Positions 27,611-35,130 of a stretch of DNA of 64,000 nt are shown here, in pieces (the stretch's first letter is position 1; every line of letters begins with the position of its first letter). This stretch comes from an uncultured Lewinella sp. (lineage in GTDB: Bacteria; Bacteroidota; Bacteroidia; Chitinophagales; Saprospiraceae), in assembly GCA_937873655.1 (NCBI GenBank), contig CALMYQ010000101.1, positions 186,001-250,000 of the forward strand, in the 5' to 3' direction. A program made the position numbers and the translations under genes. The notes under the pieces are model-generated. The model did not search any database. It saw only the letters and a program-made list of their open reading frames with translations, and was not told the origin of the DNA.

Positions 27611-28852
27611 ATGAAAGTCCACATCATCGGCGGCGGCATCATCGGTCTCTGTTCTGCGTACTACCTGCGGCAGGCAGGCTTTGAGGTGGAGGTCATTGAT
27701 CAGATCCGCAAAGGCAGCGCCTCCGACGGCAATGCGGGTATGATCGTACCCAGCCACTTTATTCCGCTGGCGGCCCCGGGCGTGATCGCGCAGGGTGTCC
27801 GCTGGATGTTCAAAGCGAAAAGCCCGTTTTATATCAAGCCCCATCTGAGCCTGGAGCTTGCATCCTGGCTCTGGCAGTTCTACCGGGCCTGCAAACCGGA
27901 AAAGGTCAGCAGGGCTATGCCCGTTTTGCGCGATTACCACCAGCTCAGCAAACAACTTTACCGGGAACTGGCCGCAAAGCCCGGCTTTGAGTTTGCCTTC
28001 GAGGAGAAAGGGTTGATGATGCTCTACAAAACCCCGAAAATCGGACACGAAGAAGCCGAAGCGGCCGAAATAGCCCATTCCCTGGGTATGGAAGCGCAGG
28101 TCCTGGATGCAGCAGCCGTAAGCAAGGTGGAAACAGGCACCCGCACGGACGTCCTGGGGGGCGTTTACTATCCCGGAGACGCCCATCTATACCCCAACCA
28201 GTTGCTCAGTCAGCTGGAAGGCTGGCTTCGGGACAACGGAGTTGTTTTTCATTGCAATTCGGGTATAAAAGGGTTGAGGGGAAGCAATGGTAAAATTGAC
28301 GGGATCCTTACCGTGAACGGGGATTCTATCGCCTGCGATCAGGTAGTGATCGCCGCGGGTGTATGGTCGGCGGGTTTGCTCAGACCGTTGGGTGTCAATT
28401 GCCTCCTGCAAGACGGCAAAGGATACTCCTATACGCTGCCGGAACTGAATGAACGGCCCGCCATTCCCACGATTCTGACCGAAGCCCGGGTAGCCGTCAC
28501 GCCGATGGGTCAGGACCTTCGCATCGGCGGCACCCTGGAGATCAGCCATCTGTCGAACAAGATCAGCCGCCCCCGGTTCGAGGCGATTGCCGAATCCATT
28601 CCGGCTTATTATCCCGACATCCAACCGGAGATGCCGGCGCTTCAGCATATCTGGCATGGTTTCCGGCCTTGTTCACCCGACGGATTGCCTTATCTGGGGC
28701 GTTCCAAAAAATACAGCAATCTGGTGGTCGCAACAGGGCATGCGATGATGGGATTGAGTCTGGGGCCGGCAACCGGGAAAATTGTTGCAGAGTTGATCCA
28801 AAACACCCCGTTGTCTATTGACAATCAGTTATTTGAAATAGAAAGGTTTTAA
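27611..28852 (+). CDS. FAD-dependent D-amino acid dehydrogenase, probable cis-4-hydroxy-D-proline dehydrogenase
   Basis: DadA/DAO family flavoenzyme of 413 residues. The FAD-binding motif IIGGGIIGLCSAYYL is at 5-19, with an acidic residue ending the second strand (VEVIDQ); the C-terminal HGFRPCSPDGLPYLG and ATGHAMMGLSLGPATGK segments are typical. In this operon it is inferred to oxidise cis-4-hydroxy-D-proline to the pyrroline that the DapA-type deaminase uses, passing electrons to the respiratory chain. It lies behind the heptamer array, which may influence its expression. Confidence 0.88.
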   Translation: MKVHIIGGGIIGLCSAYYLRQAGFEVEVIDQIRKGSASDGNAGMIVPSHFIPLAAPGVIAQGVRWMFKAKSPFYIKPHLSLELASWLWQFYRACKPEKVSRAMPVLRDYHQLSKQLYRELAAKPGFEFAFEEKGLMMLYKTPKIGHEEAEAAEIAHSLGMEAQVLDAAAVSKVETGTRTDVLGGVYYPGDAHLYPNQLLSQLEGWLRDNGVVFHCNSGIKGLRGSNGKIDGILTVNGDSIACDQVVIAAGVWSAGLLRPLGVNCLLQDGKGYSYTLPELNERPAIPTILTEARVAVTPMGQDLRIGGTLEISHLSNKISRPRFEAIAESIPAYYPDIQPEMPALQHIWHGFRPCSPDGLPYLGRSKKYSNLVVATGHAMMGLSLGPATGKIVAELIQNTPLSIDNQLFEIERF

Positions 28853-28869
28853 CGTTTCGGGCAAGACAG

Positions 28870-28919
28870 CAGGGGGCATTCCGAACCTTGGGCCAAGCCG
28901 GAATCCGGTATGCCCCCTG
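28870..28919. terminator. Convergent terminator hairpin
   Basis: CAGGGGGCAT (28870-28879) pairs perfectly with ATGCCCCCTG (28910-28919); the 30-nt interior holds a nested stem (ATTCCG/CGGAAT with an inner TTGG/CCAA). It lies between the convergent hydroxyproline operon and the GldM-like gene. Confidence 0.55.
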
Positions 28920-28938
28920 TGACCCCGCAACCGGTTAT

Positions 28939-29340
28939 TTATACAACGGTAAACTTGTTGGCGTGCACATCTACCACGCTCTTTCCATTCGGGAGATAAG
29001 CTTTGATATCCTTGAACTCAAACGCATCACCTTTGGTCAGGCGATCGAGCGCGGAAGTCATCTGTGCGGATAATTTATTGGAAGTGCTTTCATAGGTTTC
29101 CGTTTTGCCGGCATGTGTGACAGCCAGCGAAAACTTGAAAATGCGCGACCCTTTGGCGCAGCCTTCTACGCCTAATTCCTGTTTGCCGCTCATTTCCTTT
29201 TTGGTGATCTCCCCGCCCATCTTGCCGGAGAAATTCAGAAAGGCGCCGCCGAAGCCGGCAACGGACGGGGCCGGGCTGAATGAACAGGTCAGCATAATAA
29301 CAGTCGCGGACAAGATCAAATGCTTTAAGGTGAATTTCAT
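28939..29340 (-). CDS. Small secreted protein with a GldM C-terminal-like domain
   Basis: A 133-residue protein with an N-terminal signal segment (MKFTLKHLILSATVIMLTCS; Thr before Cys makes it a poor lipobox). The mature part resembles the C-terminal domain of the gliding/T9SS motor protein GldM: GKMGGEITKKEM near the start, then SNKLSAQMTSALDRLTKGDA, FEFKDIKAYLPNGK and a final strand. No other GldM domain, transmembrane helix or gld/por gene is nearby. It may be a periplasmic partner or competitor of the T9SS motor, but that is inference. The ATG at 29340 is preferred; another ATG lies at 29349. Confidence 0.6.
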   Translation of the reverse strand: MKFTLKHLILSATVIMLTCSFSPAPSVAGFGGAFLNFSGKMGGEITKKEMSGKQELGVEGCAKGSRIFKFSLAVTHAGKTETYESTSNKLSAQMTSALDRLTKGDAFEFKDIKAYLPNGKSVVDVHANKFTVV

Positions 29341-29366
29341 GGTTTCCATTTTTTAGTGAATAATTG

Positions 29367-29374
29367 CAAACTTA
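29367..29374 (-). promoter_or_regulatory. -7 promoter box for the GldM-like gene
   Basis: The minus strand reads TAAGTTTG (TAnnTTTG), 26 nt before the ATG at 29340. Confidence 0.4.
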
Positions 29375-29537
29375 TGCCTACTTTCAACACTAATGGGCGC
29401 AAGTAGACCTGGGGGGCAAGCCTGAAGAGGAACGACGGATTTTGTCGAAAACCCGGTACAAAAGGCTGATGCTCTACGATTAGGGGTCGTTGGTATACTA
29501 ACCGGTCCGGTTTGCCCGCAAGCGCGTTAATTGCAGC

Positions 29538-30596
29538 ATGGAATTGACGATCTCAAACAGTAAAAATATCCAAACCAGGGCCCACCTGAAGACGTTGGCC
29601 ATCCACACCGGATTCTGGGTCCTTTATGTGGTCTCTGAGTACTTTGCCAATCAAATGCACCGGCAATTGTCGGCCAATCCGCAATTTTTCCGGACCACAT
29701 TGCTGTCGCTGCCGGTCATGATCATTCCGACCTATTTCATTGCGCTGTTCGCGGCACCCCGCTATTTGAAGGCTAAAAGATGGGGGCTTTTCCTGTTGTG
29801 CGCCCTGGCGGCGGCCATTTTTGTATTATACGGCCGGATAAAATGGCTGGCTTTGATCAATTACTTCGAATCCGGGGATTTCTATCAGGTGCCCGTATCG
29901 AAAGTCCTGAAAAATGTCATCCGGGATTACGCCATCATTGCACTCGGGGTATGCATTTACATCATCGGGGATTACCGGCGTCAGCAGCAGACCAATGAAC
30001 GCCTGATCAAGGCCAAGGCCGAGGCGGAAATTCAGCTGCTGAAAGGCCAGTTGCACCCACATTTTCTGTTCAATTCCCTCAACAATATCTATAGCCTGGC
30101 CCTCAGCCGGTCGGAATACACGGCTGACAGCATCCTGAAACTGACCGAATTGCTGGATTACCTGGTGTACCGGGCAGGAATGGAAAAAGTGGCGTTGAAC
30201 AAAGAGATCGAACTGGTGGAGAACTATATCGGCCTGGAGGAATTGCGATACGGCAGTCGCCTGAAAGTGGACCTTAAGCGGTCCGTCTCCAACGAATCCC
30301 TTCAGGTCGCACCGCTTATTCTTCTGCCGTTTGCCGAAAACTGCTTCAAACACGGCGGCATCGGAAAAGACGGGCTTTTCCGGGTTGAGATCAACCTGGA
30401 GGCATCGGACAGCCGACTGCTGTTCCTCATTTCAAATACCAAAAACCACCGTAAAAAAAATCTCCATGCCTCCGGCGGCGTCGGCCTGAAAAATATCCGG
30501 CAGCGCCTGGAACTCCTTTATCCCGGCAAATACCGGCTAACCATACGGGAAGAGCCTGAGACCTTCAAGGTTGAACTGGAAATCAAATTCAAATGA
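29538..30596 (+). CDS. LytS-type sensor histidine kinase
   Basis: Membrane sensor kinase of the His_kinase (LytS/YehU) family, 352 residues. Four hydrophobic segments lie within residues 20-145, a short linker follows, then the phosphoacceptor region QLHPHFLFNSLNN with His175, and a C-terminal ATPase with PLILLPFAENCFKHG (N box) and GGVGLKNIRQRLELLYPG (G box). No periplasmic sensing domain is visible, so the signal may be in the membrane. It overlaps the response regulator gene by four bases (ATGA). Confidence 0.92.
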   Translation: MELTISNSKNIQTRAHLKTLAIHTGFWVLYVVSEYFANQMHRQLSANPQFFRTTLLSLPVMIIPTYFIALFAAPRYLKAKRWGLFLLCALAAAIFVLYGRIKWLALINYFESGDFYQVPVSKVLKNVIRDYAIIALGVCIYIIGDYRRQQQTNERLIKAKAEAEIQLLKGQLHPHFLFNSLNNIYSLALSRSEYTADSILKLTELLDYLVYRAGMEKVALNKEIELVENYIGLEELRYGSRLKVDLKRSVSNESLQVAPLILLPFAENCFKHGGIGKDGLFRVEINLEASDSRLLFLISNTKNHRKKNLHASGGVGLKNIRQRLELLYPGKYRLTIREEPETFKVELEIKFK

Positions 30597-31333
30597 CAAT
30601 GGCCCGCTTCAGATGTTATATTATCGACGACGAACCCCTCGCGCTGGATGTCATAGTCCGGCACCTGGCCCGTTTTCCCAACTTTGAGGTCTGCGGCCGG
30701 ACGACCGATGCCGTTGAAGGTCTGGAACAGATTAAATCCCTCCAGCCTGACTTGCTTTTCCTGGATATTGAAATGCCGGAGATCACCGGTCTGGAACTGA
30801 TCGCCTCCATGCAGAAAAAGCCGGAGATCATCATTACCACGGCTTACCGGGAATACGCGGTGGACGGTTTTGACCTGGGCGTGCTGGACTACCTGGTCAA
30901 GCCGATCCCTTTCCCCAGGTTCCTTCAGGCTATAGATAAATTCCTGGAGAAACAATTGCCGGAACCAAGCCGGGAAATACCGGAAAAAACAAATTCCCTA
31001 TTGATCAAAGCCGACCGCAAAACGGTGAAAATAGATCTGGAAGAGATCATTTATGTGGAAGGTGTAAAAGACTACGTCAGGATTGTGCTGGAAGGGCGGC
31101 ATTTTCTCACCAAAAGCTCCATCGGCAATTTTGCGGACCTGCTGCCGAAAGATCAATTCATCCGGGTACATAAATCCTTTATCGTTGCCCGAAACAAGAT
31201 CGCTGCCTGGTCGGCCAATGAAGTCGAAGCCGGCGGATTCGAGATCCCGGTAGGCAGGACCTACAAAGAGGCCTTTCTAGCCGAAATGCCCCCACTGACC
31301 ACTGACCACTGGCAACTGACCACTGACAACTGA
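30593..31333 (+). CDS. LytTR family response regulator
   Basis: Two-domain transcription regulator, 246 residues. Receiver domain with phosphoacceptor D58 (LLFLDIEMPEITGLEL), acidic pair in IIDDEP (10-15) and K103 (LVKPIPF). The LytTR DNA-binding domain begins near residue 135 (LLIKADRKTVKIDLEEIIYVEG; RVHKSFIVARNKI). Partner of the overlapping kinase. The C-terminal tail (PPLTTDHWQLTTDN) is encoded by a short tandem repeat rather than conserved domain sequence, so the natural C-terminus may have been extended by repeat insertion. Confidence 0.92.
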   Translation: MTMARFRCYIIDDEPLALDVIVRHLARFPNFEVCGRTTDAVEGLEQIKSLQPDLLFLDIEMPEITGLELIASMQKKPEIIITTAYREYAVDGFDLGVLDYLVKPIPFPRFLQAIDKFLEKQLPEPSREIPEKTNSLLIKADRKTVKIDLEEIIYVEGVKDYVRIVLEGRHFLTKSSIGNFADLLPKDQFIRVHKSFIVARNKIAAWSANEVEAGGFEIPVGRTYKEAFLAEMPPLTTDHWQLTTDN

Positions 31334-31337
31334 CAAC
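31293..31337 (+). repeat. Heptanucleotide array at the end of the response regulator gene
   Basis: Six imperfect heptamers ACTGACC/ACTGGCA/ACTGACA follow each other at about 31296-31337 and cover the last codons and the stop of the response regulator, up to the convergent recR stop. Confidence 0.75.
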
Positions 31338-31339
31338 TT

Positions 31340-31957
31340 TTAATCTTTGACCTGATAATTGACCCGTGTCACGATCGATCGGCCCAGGGTCACTTCGTCT
31401 GCGTATTCCAGTTCGCCGCCGAAGGATACCCCGCGGGCAATGGTGCTGAGCTGGACCTCCAGGTTGCGTTCGCGCAGCCGTTTGGCGATGTAAAAAATGG
31501 TGGTCTCTCCTTCTATGGTCGGGCTGATGGCCATAATGAGCTCCCTGATCCCGCCGCTTTGGACCCGATCCACAAGGCTGTCGATGCTCAGGTCGGCGGG
31601 GCCGATACCCTCAATCGGAGAGATGACGCCGCCCAGCACATGGTAAAGCCCTCTGTACTGACCGGTATCCTCGATGGCCATAACATCCCGGATCGTTTCC
31701 ACCACGCAAACAATTCCTTCTTCGCGGCGTTTATCTGAACAAATCGTGCAAACAGCCTCATCGGAGAGGTTATGGCAGACCTGGCAATATTTGATGTTTC
31801 GCCGCAATTGCCGCAACGCCTCCGAAAACTGTTCGGTGTGTTCTTCAGATTGCCGGATCAGGTGTAAAACCAGGCGAAGGGCCGTCTTTCGGCCGATCCC
31901 CGGCAAGGTCGAAAATGCCTCAACGGCCTGTTCAAGCAGTTTGGATGAAAAATTCAT
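31340..31957 (-). CDS. recR: Recombination protein RecR
   Basis: Part of the RecFOR pathway that loads RecA on gapped DNA. 205 residues: helix-hairpin-helix [13 protein letters not shown] (17-29), zinc-binding cysteines C58, C61, C70 and C73, a Toprim domain ([29 protein letters not shown]) and the C-terminal [20 protein letters not shown]. The frame stays open far upstream (to 32425) through the opposite-strand E2 gene; the ATG at 31957 is chosen because it gives the conserved N-terminus. Divergent from the E2 gene with 135 nt between starts. Confidence 0.95.
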   Translation of the reverse strand: MNFSSKLLEQAVEAFSTLPGIGRKTALRLVLHLIRQSEEHTEQFSEALRQLRRNIKYCQVCHNLSDEAVCTICSDKRREEGIVCVVETIRDVMAIEDTGQYRGLYHVLGGVISPIEGIGPADLSIDSLVDRVQSGGIRELIMAISPTIEGETTIFYIAKRLRERNLEVQLSTIARGVSFGGELEYADEVTLGRSIVTRVNYQVKD

Positions 31958-32092
31958 TCCGCAAAAATAATAAACTGGTTTCAAGTATCCCTGCGGTAAT
32001 TTGGTCGGGTCGGAACGGAATAAGGGTGAAAAATTGCCGAAAATATTGCATTTTTGCCGCAGGTAAACCAAAACATTAAAAGCAAAGGAGTT

Positions 32093-33388
32093 ATGGCTGA
32101 AGTGATCCGCATGCCCCGCATGAGCGATACCATGGAAGAAGGCAACATTGTCGGTTGGTTGAAAAAAGAAGGCGACGTCATCGAACCCGGTGAAACCCTT
32201 GCAGAGGTAGAAACCGACAAAGCCACCATGGAGCTGGACAGTTATGTTGAAGGCACCCTGCTGCACATTGCCGTTAAAGAAGGGCCCGTTCCCATCGACG
32301 GCGTGATCGCTGTGATCGGCAAACCGGGTGAAGATTGGAAAACCGCCATTTCTTCTGCCGGCGATACGGCTGCTGCTCCTGCGGAATCGGCTCCCGAAGC
32401 CGCCAGGGAAGAACCGGCGCCGCAAAAAACGGAAGCGCCCGCCAGCAACGGCGTCGCTTCAACCCAGGACGATAAACGCGTTAAAGCTTCCCCGCTGGCC
32501 AAATCCATGGCCAGGGAAGCCGGAATAGATATTTCCGAGGTAGCCGGCTCCGGCGATCATGGCCGGATCGTTCGCCGCGATGTGGAAGCGGCCATCGAAT
32601 CCCAGAAAACGGCGCCCGCTCCGGCAGCTCAACCGGCCGCAACGCCTGCTCCGGCGCCTTCAAAACCCGCTCCTGCCGTTACGCCTTTCGTTTACGGCGG
32701 CGGCGAAGCCAATTACGAAGAGGTGGCCGTCAGCCAGATGCGGAAGACCATCGCCCGGAGATTGAGCGAAAGCAAGTTCTCCGCGCCTCATTTCTACCTC
32801 ACTATCGAGATCAATATGGATAAAGCCGTTCAACTTCGTCAGAAGCTGAACGAGGTATCGCCCACCAAATTATCCTTCAACGACCTGGTGATCAAAGCCG
32901 CCGCCGCAGCCTTGCGCCAACACCCGGCTGTCAACTCCAGCTGGCTCGGCGACAAGATCCGGCGAAACAAGGATATCAATGTCGGCGTAGCGGTAGCCGT
33001 GGAAGAAGGCCTTCTTGTGCCGGTTATTCGCTATACCGATATCAAAACCCTCTCCCAGATCAATACCGAGGTCAAGGTGCTGGCCGGGAAAGCCAAGGAG
33101 AAAAAACTCCAGCCGGATGAAATGCAGGGCAATACCTTTACCATCTCGAACCTGGGCATGTTCGGCATTGAGGAATTCACCGCCATCATCAATCCGCCCG
33201 ACAGCTGCATCCTCGCCGTCGGCGGCATTATTGAAAAACCGATCGTCAAGGACGGGCAGATCGCTGTAGGGAACATGATGAAAGTAACCCTTTCCTGCGA
33301 TCACAGGGTAGTTGACGGAGCTACCGGCGCCCAATTCCTGCAGACGTTCAAGTCGATATTAGAGGAACCGATCCGGTTGTTGGTCTGA
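32093..33388 (+). CDS. pdhC: Pyruvate dehydrogenase E2 (dihydrolipoamide acetyltransferase)
   Basis: E2 core of a 2-oxo acid dehydrogenase complex, 431 residues. One lipoyl domain with lipoylated K43 ([11 protein letters not shown]), an Ala/Pro-rich linker, a peripheral subunit-binding domain ([25 protein letters not shown]), a second Ala/Pro linker, then the catalytic domain with the acetyltransferase motif [13 protein letters not shown]. The lipoyl sequence and single-lipoyl layout fit the pyruvate complex; a branched-chain or 2-oxoglutarate E2 is less likely. The ATG at 32093 is preceded by GGAG at 32087-32090, an unusually clear Shine-Dalgarno for this window; the upstream in-frame codon at 32054 is not used. 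E1/E3 genes are not adjacent. Confidence 0.9.
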   Translation: MAEVIRMPRMSDTMEEGNIVGWLKKEGDVIEPGETLAEVETDKATMELDSYVEGTLLHIAVKEGPVPIDGVIAVIGKPGEDWKTAISSAGDTAAAPAESAPEAAREEPAPQKTEAPASNGVASTQDDKRVKASPLAKSMAREAGIDISEVAGSGDHGRIVRRDVEAAIESQKTAPAPAAQPAATPAPAPSKPAPAVTPFVYGGGEANYEEVAVSQMRKTIARRLSESKFSAPHFYLTIEINMDKAVQLRQKLNEVSPTKLSFNDLVIKAAAAALRQHPAVNSSWLGDKIRRNKDINVGVAVAVEEGLLVPVIRYTDIKTLSQINTEVKVLAGKAKEKKLQPDEMQGNTFTISNLGMFGIEEFTAIINPPDSCILAVGGIIEKPIVKDGQIAVGNMMKVTLSCDHRVVDGATGAQFLQTFKSILEEPIRLLV

Positions 33389-33389
33389 T

Positions 33390-34679
33390 ATGATCCTTAA
33401 TATCCTCCTGACCTTTTTACTGGTATTGCTGAACGGATTCTTCGTTGCAGCAGAGTTTGCCATTGTAAAAGTCCGCATCTCACAAATCCAGGTCCGTACC
33501 AGCCAGAGTTTTTCAGCGCGGATGGCCAAGAGCGTGGTTGAAAACCTGGACGGGTACCTGGCTGCCACCCAATTGGGGATTACCCTGGCCAGCCTGGGAC
33601 TCGGCTGGATCGGTGAGGGGGTAGTCTCAAAGGTCATCCTGTCCATTTTCAACGGCCTGGGCCTGGAGATGTCCGAAACCCTGGCGCACCAGATCGCGCT
33701 GCCGGTTGCCTTCGCTACCATTACCATCCTGCACATCGTGTTCGGTGAACTGGCGCCCAAGTCCCTGGCCATCCGGTATCCGACCCAGACCACGCTTTCC
33801 CTTTCTCCACCGTTGCGCTTGTTTTTTGTCATCTTCAAACCCTTTATCTGGATCCTCAACGGTCTGGCCAATTTCTTCCTGAAAATGATGGGCATCCGGC
33901 CGGTTCCCCACAGCGAAATCCATTCGGAAGAAGAGCTGAAGCTGATCATAGCCGAAAGCGCGGAGGGCGGCGCGATACAAGCCTCCGAACGGGAGCTCAT
34001 CCAGAACGTTTTCGATTTTGATAACCGCCTGGTCCGGCAAGTGCTCAAACCGCGTACCCAGATCGCAGCACTCGAGATCAATACCCCGCTTGCCGAAGCG
34101 GCCAAAATCGTGGTGAGCGACGGCTATTCCCGGTACCCCGTTTTTGAGGGCAATATCGACCGCATCCTGGGCTTTGTCCTGGCAAAGGACGTCCTGAACC
34201 TGATGCTGAATTCACCGGAAAAATCCCTTGGCGACATTCTTCGGCCGGTGCTGATCATCCCCTCCGGCAAGAAGATCTTCAAAGTCCTGCGCAGGTTCCA
34301 GAAAGAACATGTGCAAATGGCCGTCGTCATCAATGAATTCGGCGGAACCATCGGGATACTGACCCTCGAAGATATTCTGGAGGAACTCGTGGGAGAAATC
34401 CAGGATGAATCCGATGAGGAACTGCCGGTGGTGGAAAAGATCAACGAGGAAACCTTCAGGGTACAGGCACAAAACCCGCTGGAGGAGATCAATGACGACC
34501 TGCCTTACCCCCTGCCGCTCGGGTCGAATTATTCCACCCTTTCGGGGTTGATCCTGGACCTGCTTGACCGATTGCCCGAAGCCGGGCAGGAACTGACCAT
34601 CGATAGATACCGGCTCAAAGTACTCAAAATGGATAATGCCAGCCCGGAAGTGGTTGAGTTATACACCTCCCCGTCATGA
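33390..34679 (+). CDS. CNNM/CorC-type membrane protein with CBS pair (HlyC/CorC family)
   Basis: A 429-residue membrane protein: a DUF21/CNNM transmembrane region with about four helices (residues 1-150, including LNGFFVAAEFAIVKVRIS and the VFGELAPKSLAIRYP motif), a pair of CBS domains (about 205-330) and a C-terminal CorC/HlyC domain (about 345-425). Homologues are linked to magnesium and cobalt export or resistance. It starts one base after the E2 stop and overlaps ridA by four bases, so these three genes probably share a transcript. Confidence 0.9.
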   Translation: MILNILLTFLLVLLNGFFVAAEFAIVKVRISQIQVRTSQSFSARMAKSVVENLDGYLAATQLGITLASLGLGWIGEGVVSKVILSIFNGLGLEMSETLAHQIALPVAFATITILHIVFGELAPKSLAIRYPTQTTLSLSPPLRLFFVIFKPFIWILNGLANFFLKMMGIRPVPHSEIHSEEELKLIIAESAEGGAIQASERELIQNVFDFDNRLVRQVLKPRTQIAALEINTPLAEAAKIVVSDGYSRYPVFEGNIDRILGFVLAKDVLNLMLNSPEKSLGDILRPVLIIPSGKKIFKVLRRFQKEHVQMAVVINEFGGTIGILTLEDILEELVGEIQDESDEELPVVEKINEETFRVQAQNPLEEINDDLPYPLPLGSNYSTLSGLILDLLDRLPEAGQELTIDRYRLKVLKMDNASPEVVELYTSPS

Positions 34680-35059
34680 TCCAGAAAGTCCAGACTCCGC
34701 ATGCGCCCGCTCCCGGCGGCCATTACGCACAGGCCGTAATCTTCAGAGACCTCATCTTCGTATCCGGCCAATTGCCCATCAAACCGCATACGGGCGAAAA
34801 AGTGCTGGGCGACATCGAGGAACAGGCGCAACAAGTCATTGCCAACGTGCTGGAGATCGTCCAGGCCGGCGGCGGCGACCTGACCACCGTCCTGAAATGC
34901 ACCGTTTTCATCAGCGACATCTCCCTTTGGGGCCGTTTCAATGCCGTTTTCGCCGCGCAATTCGGCGAGCACAAACCGGCAAGAGCCGTAGTGCCTACCC
35001 GCGAACTCCACCATGGCTTCCTGGTTGAAATGGACGCCATTGCCGCAAAAATTTCCTGA
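34676..35059 (+). CDS. ridA: RidA family enamine/imine deaminase
   Basis: Small cytoplasmic protein (127 aa) of the YjgF/YER057c/RidA family, which hydrolyses reactive enamines and imines produced by PLP enzymes. Motifs: PAPGGHYAQAVIFRDLIFVSG, NVLEIVQAGGGDL, CTVFISDI and the C-terminal PTRELHHGFLVEMDAIA, in which the usual RidA arginine (R in PxRxxxxV) is present. The start overlaps the stop of the CNNM gene (ATGA). Confidence 0.92.
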   Translation: MIQKVQTPHAPAPGGHYAQAVIFRDLIFVSGQLPIKPHTGEKVLGDIEEQAQQVIANVLEIVQAGGGDLTTVLKCTVFISDISLWGRFNAVFAAQFGEHKPARAVVPTRELHHGFLVEMDAIAAKIS

Positions 35060-35130
35060 CAGCCGCCTCTTCGGTTTACTTTCCGCCTTTTTATCGTATT
35101 ATTACGCGGATTCATTCAAAACAAACGAAA

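Noticed and set aside
31958..32425. N-terminal extension of recR overlapping the E2 gene
   Set aside because: RecR begins at 31957 with its conserved N-terminus; the extension is Gly/Phe/His-rich and antisense to the lipoyl domain.
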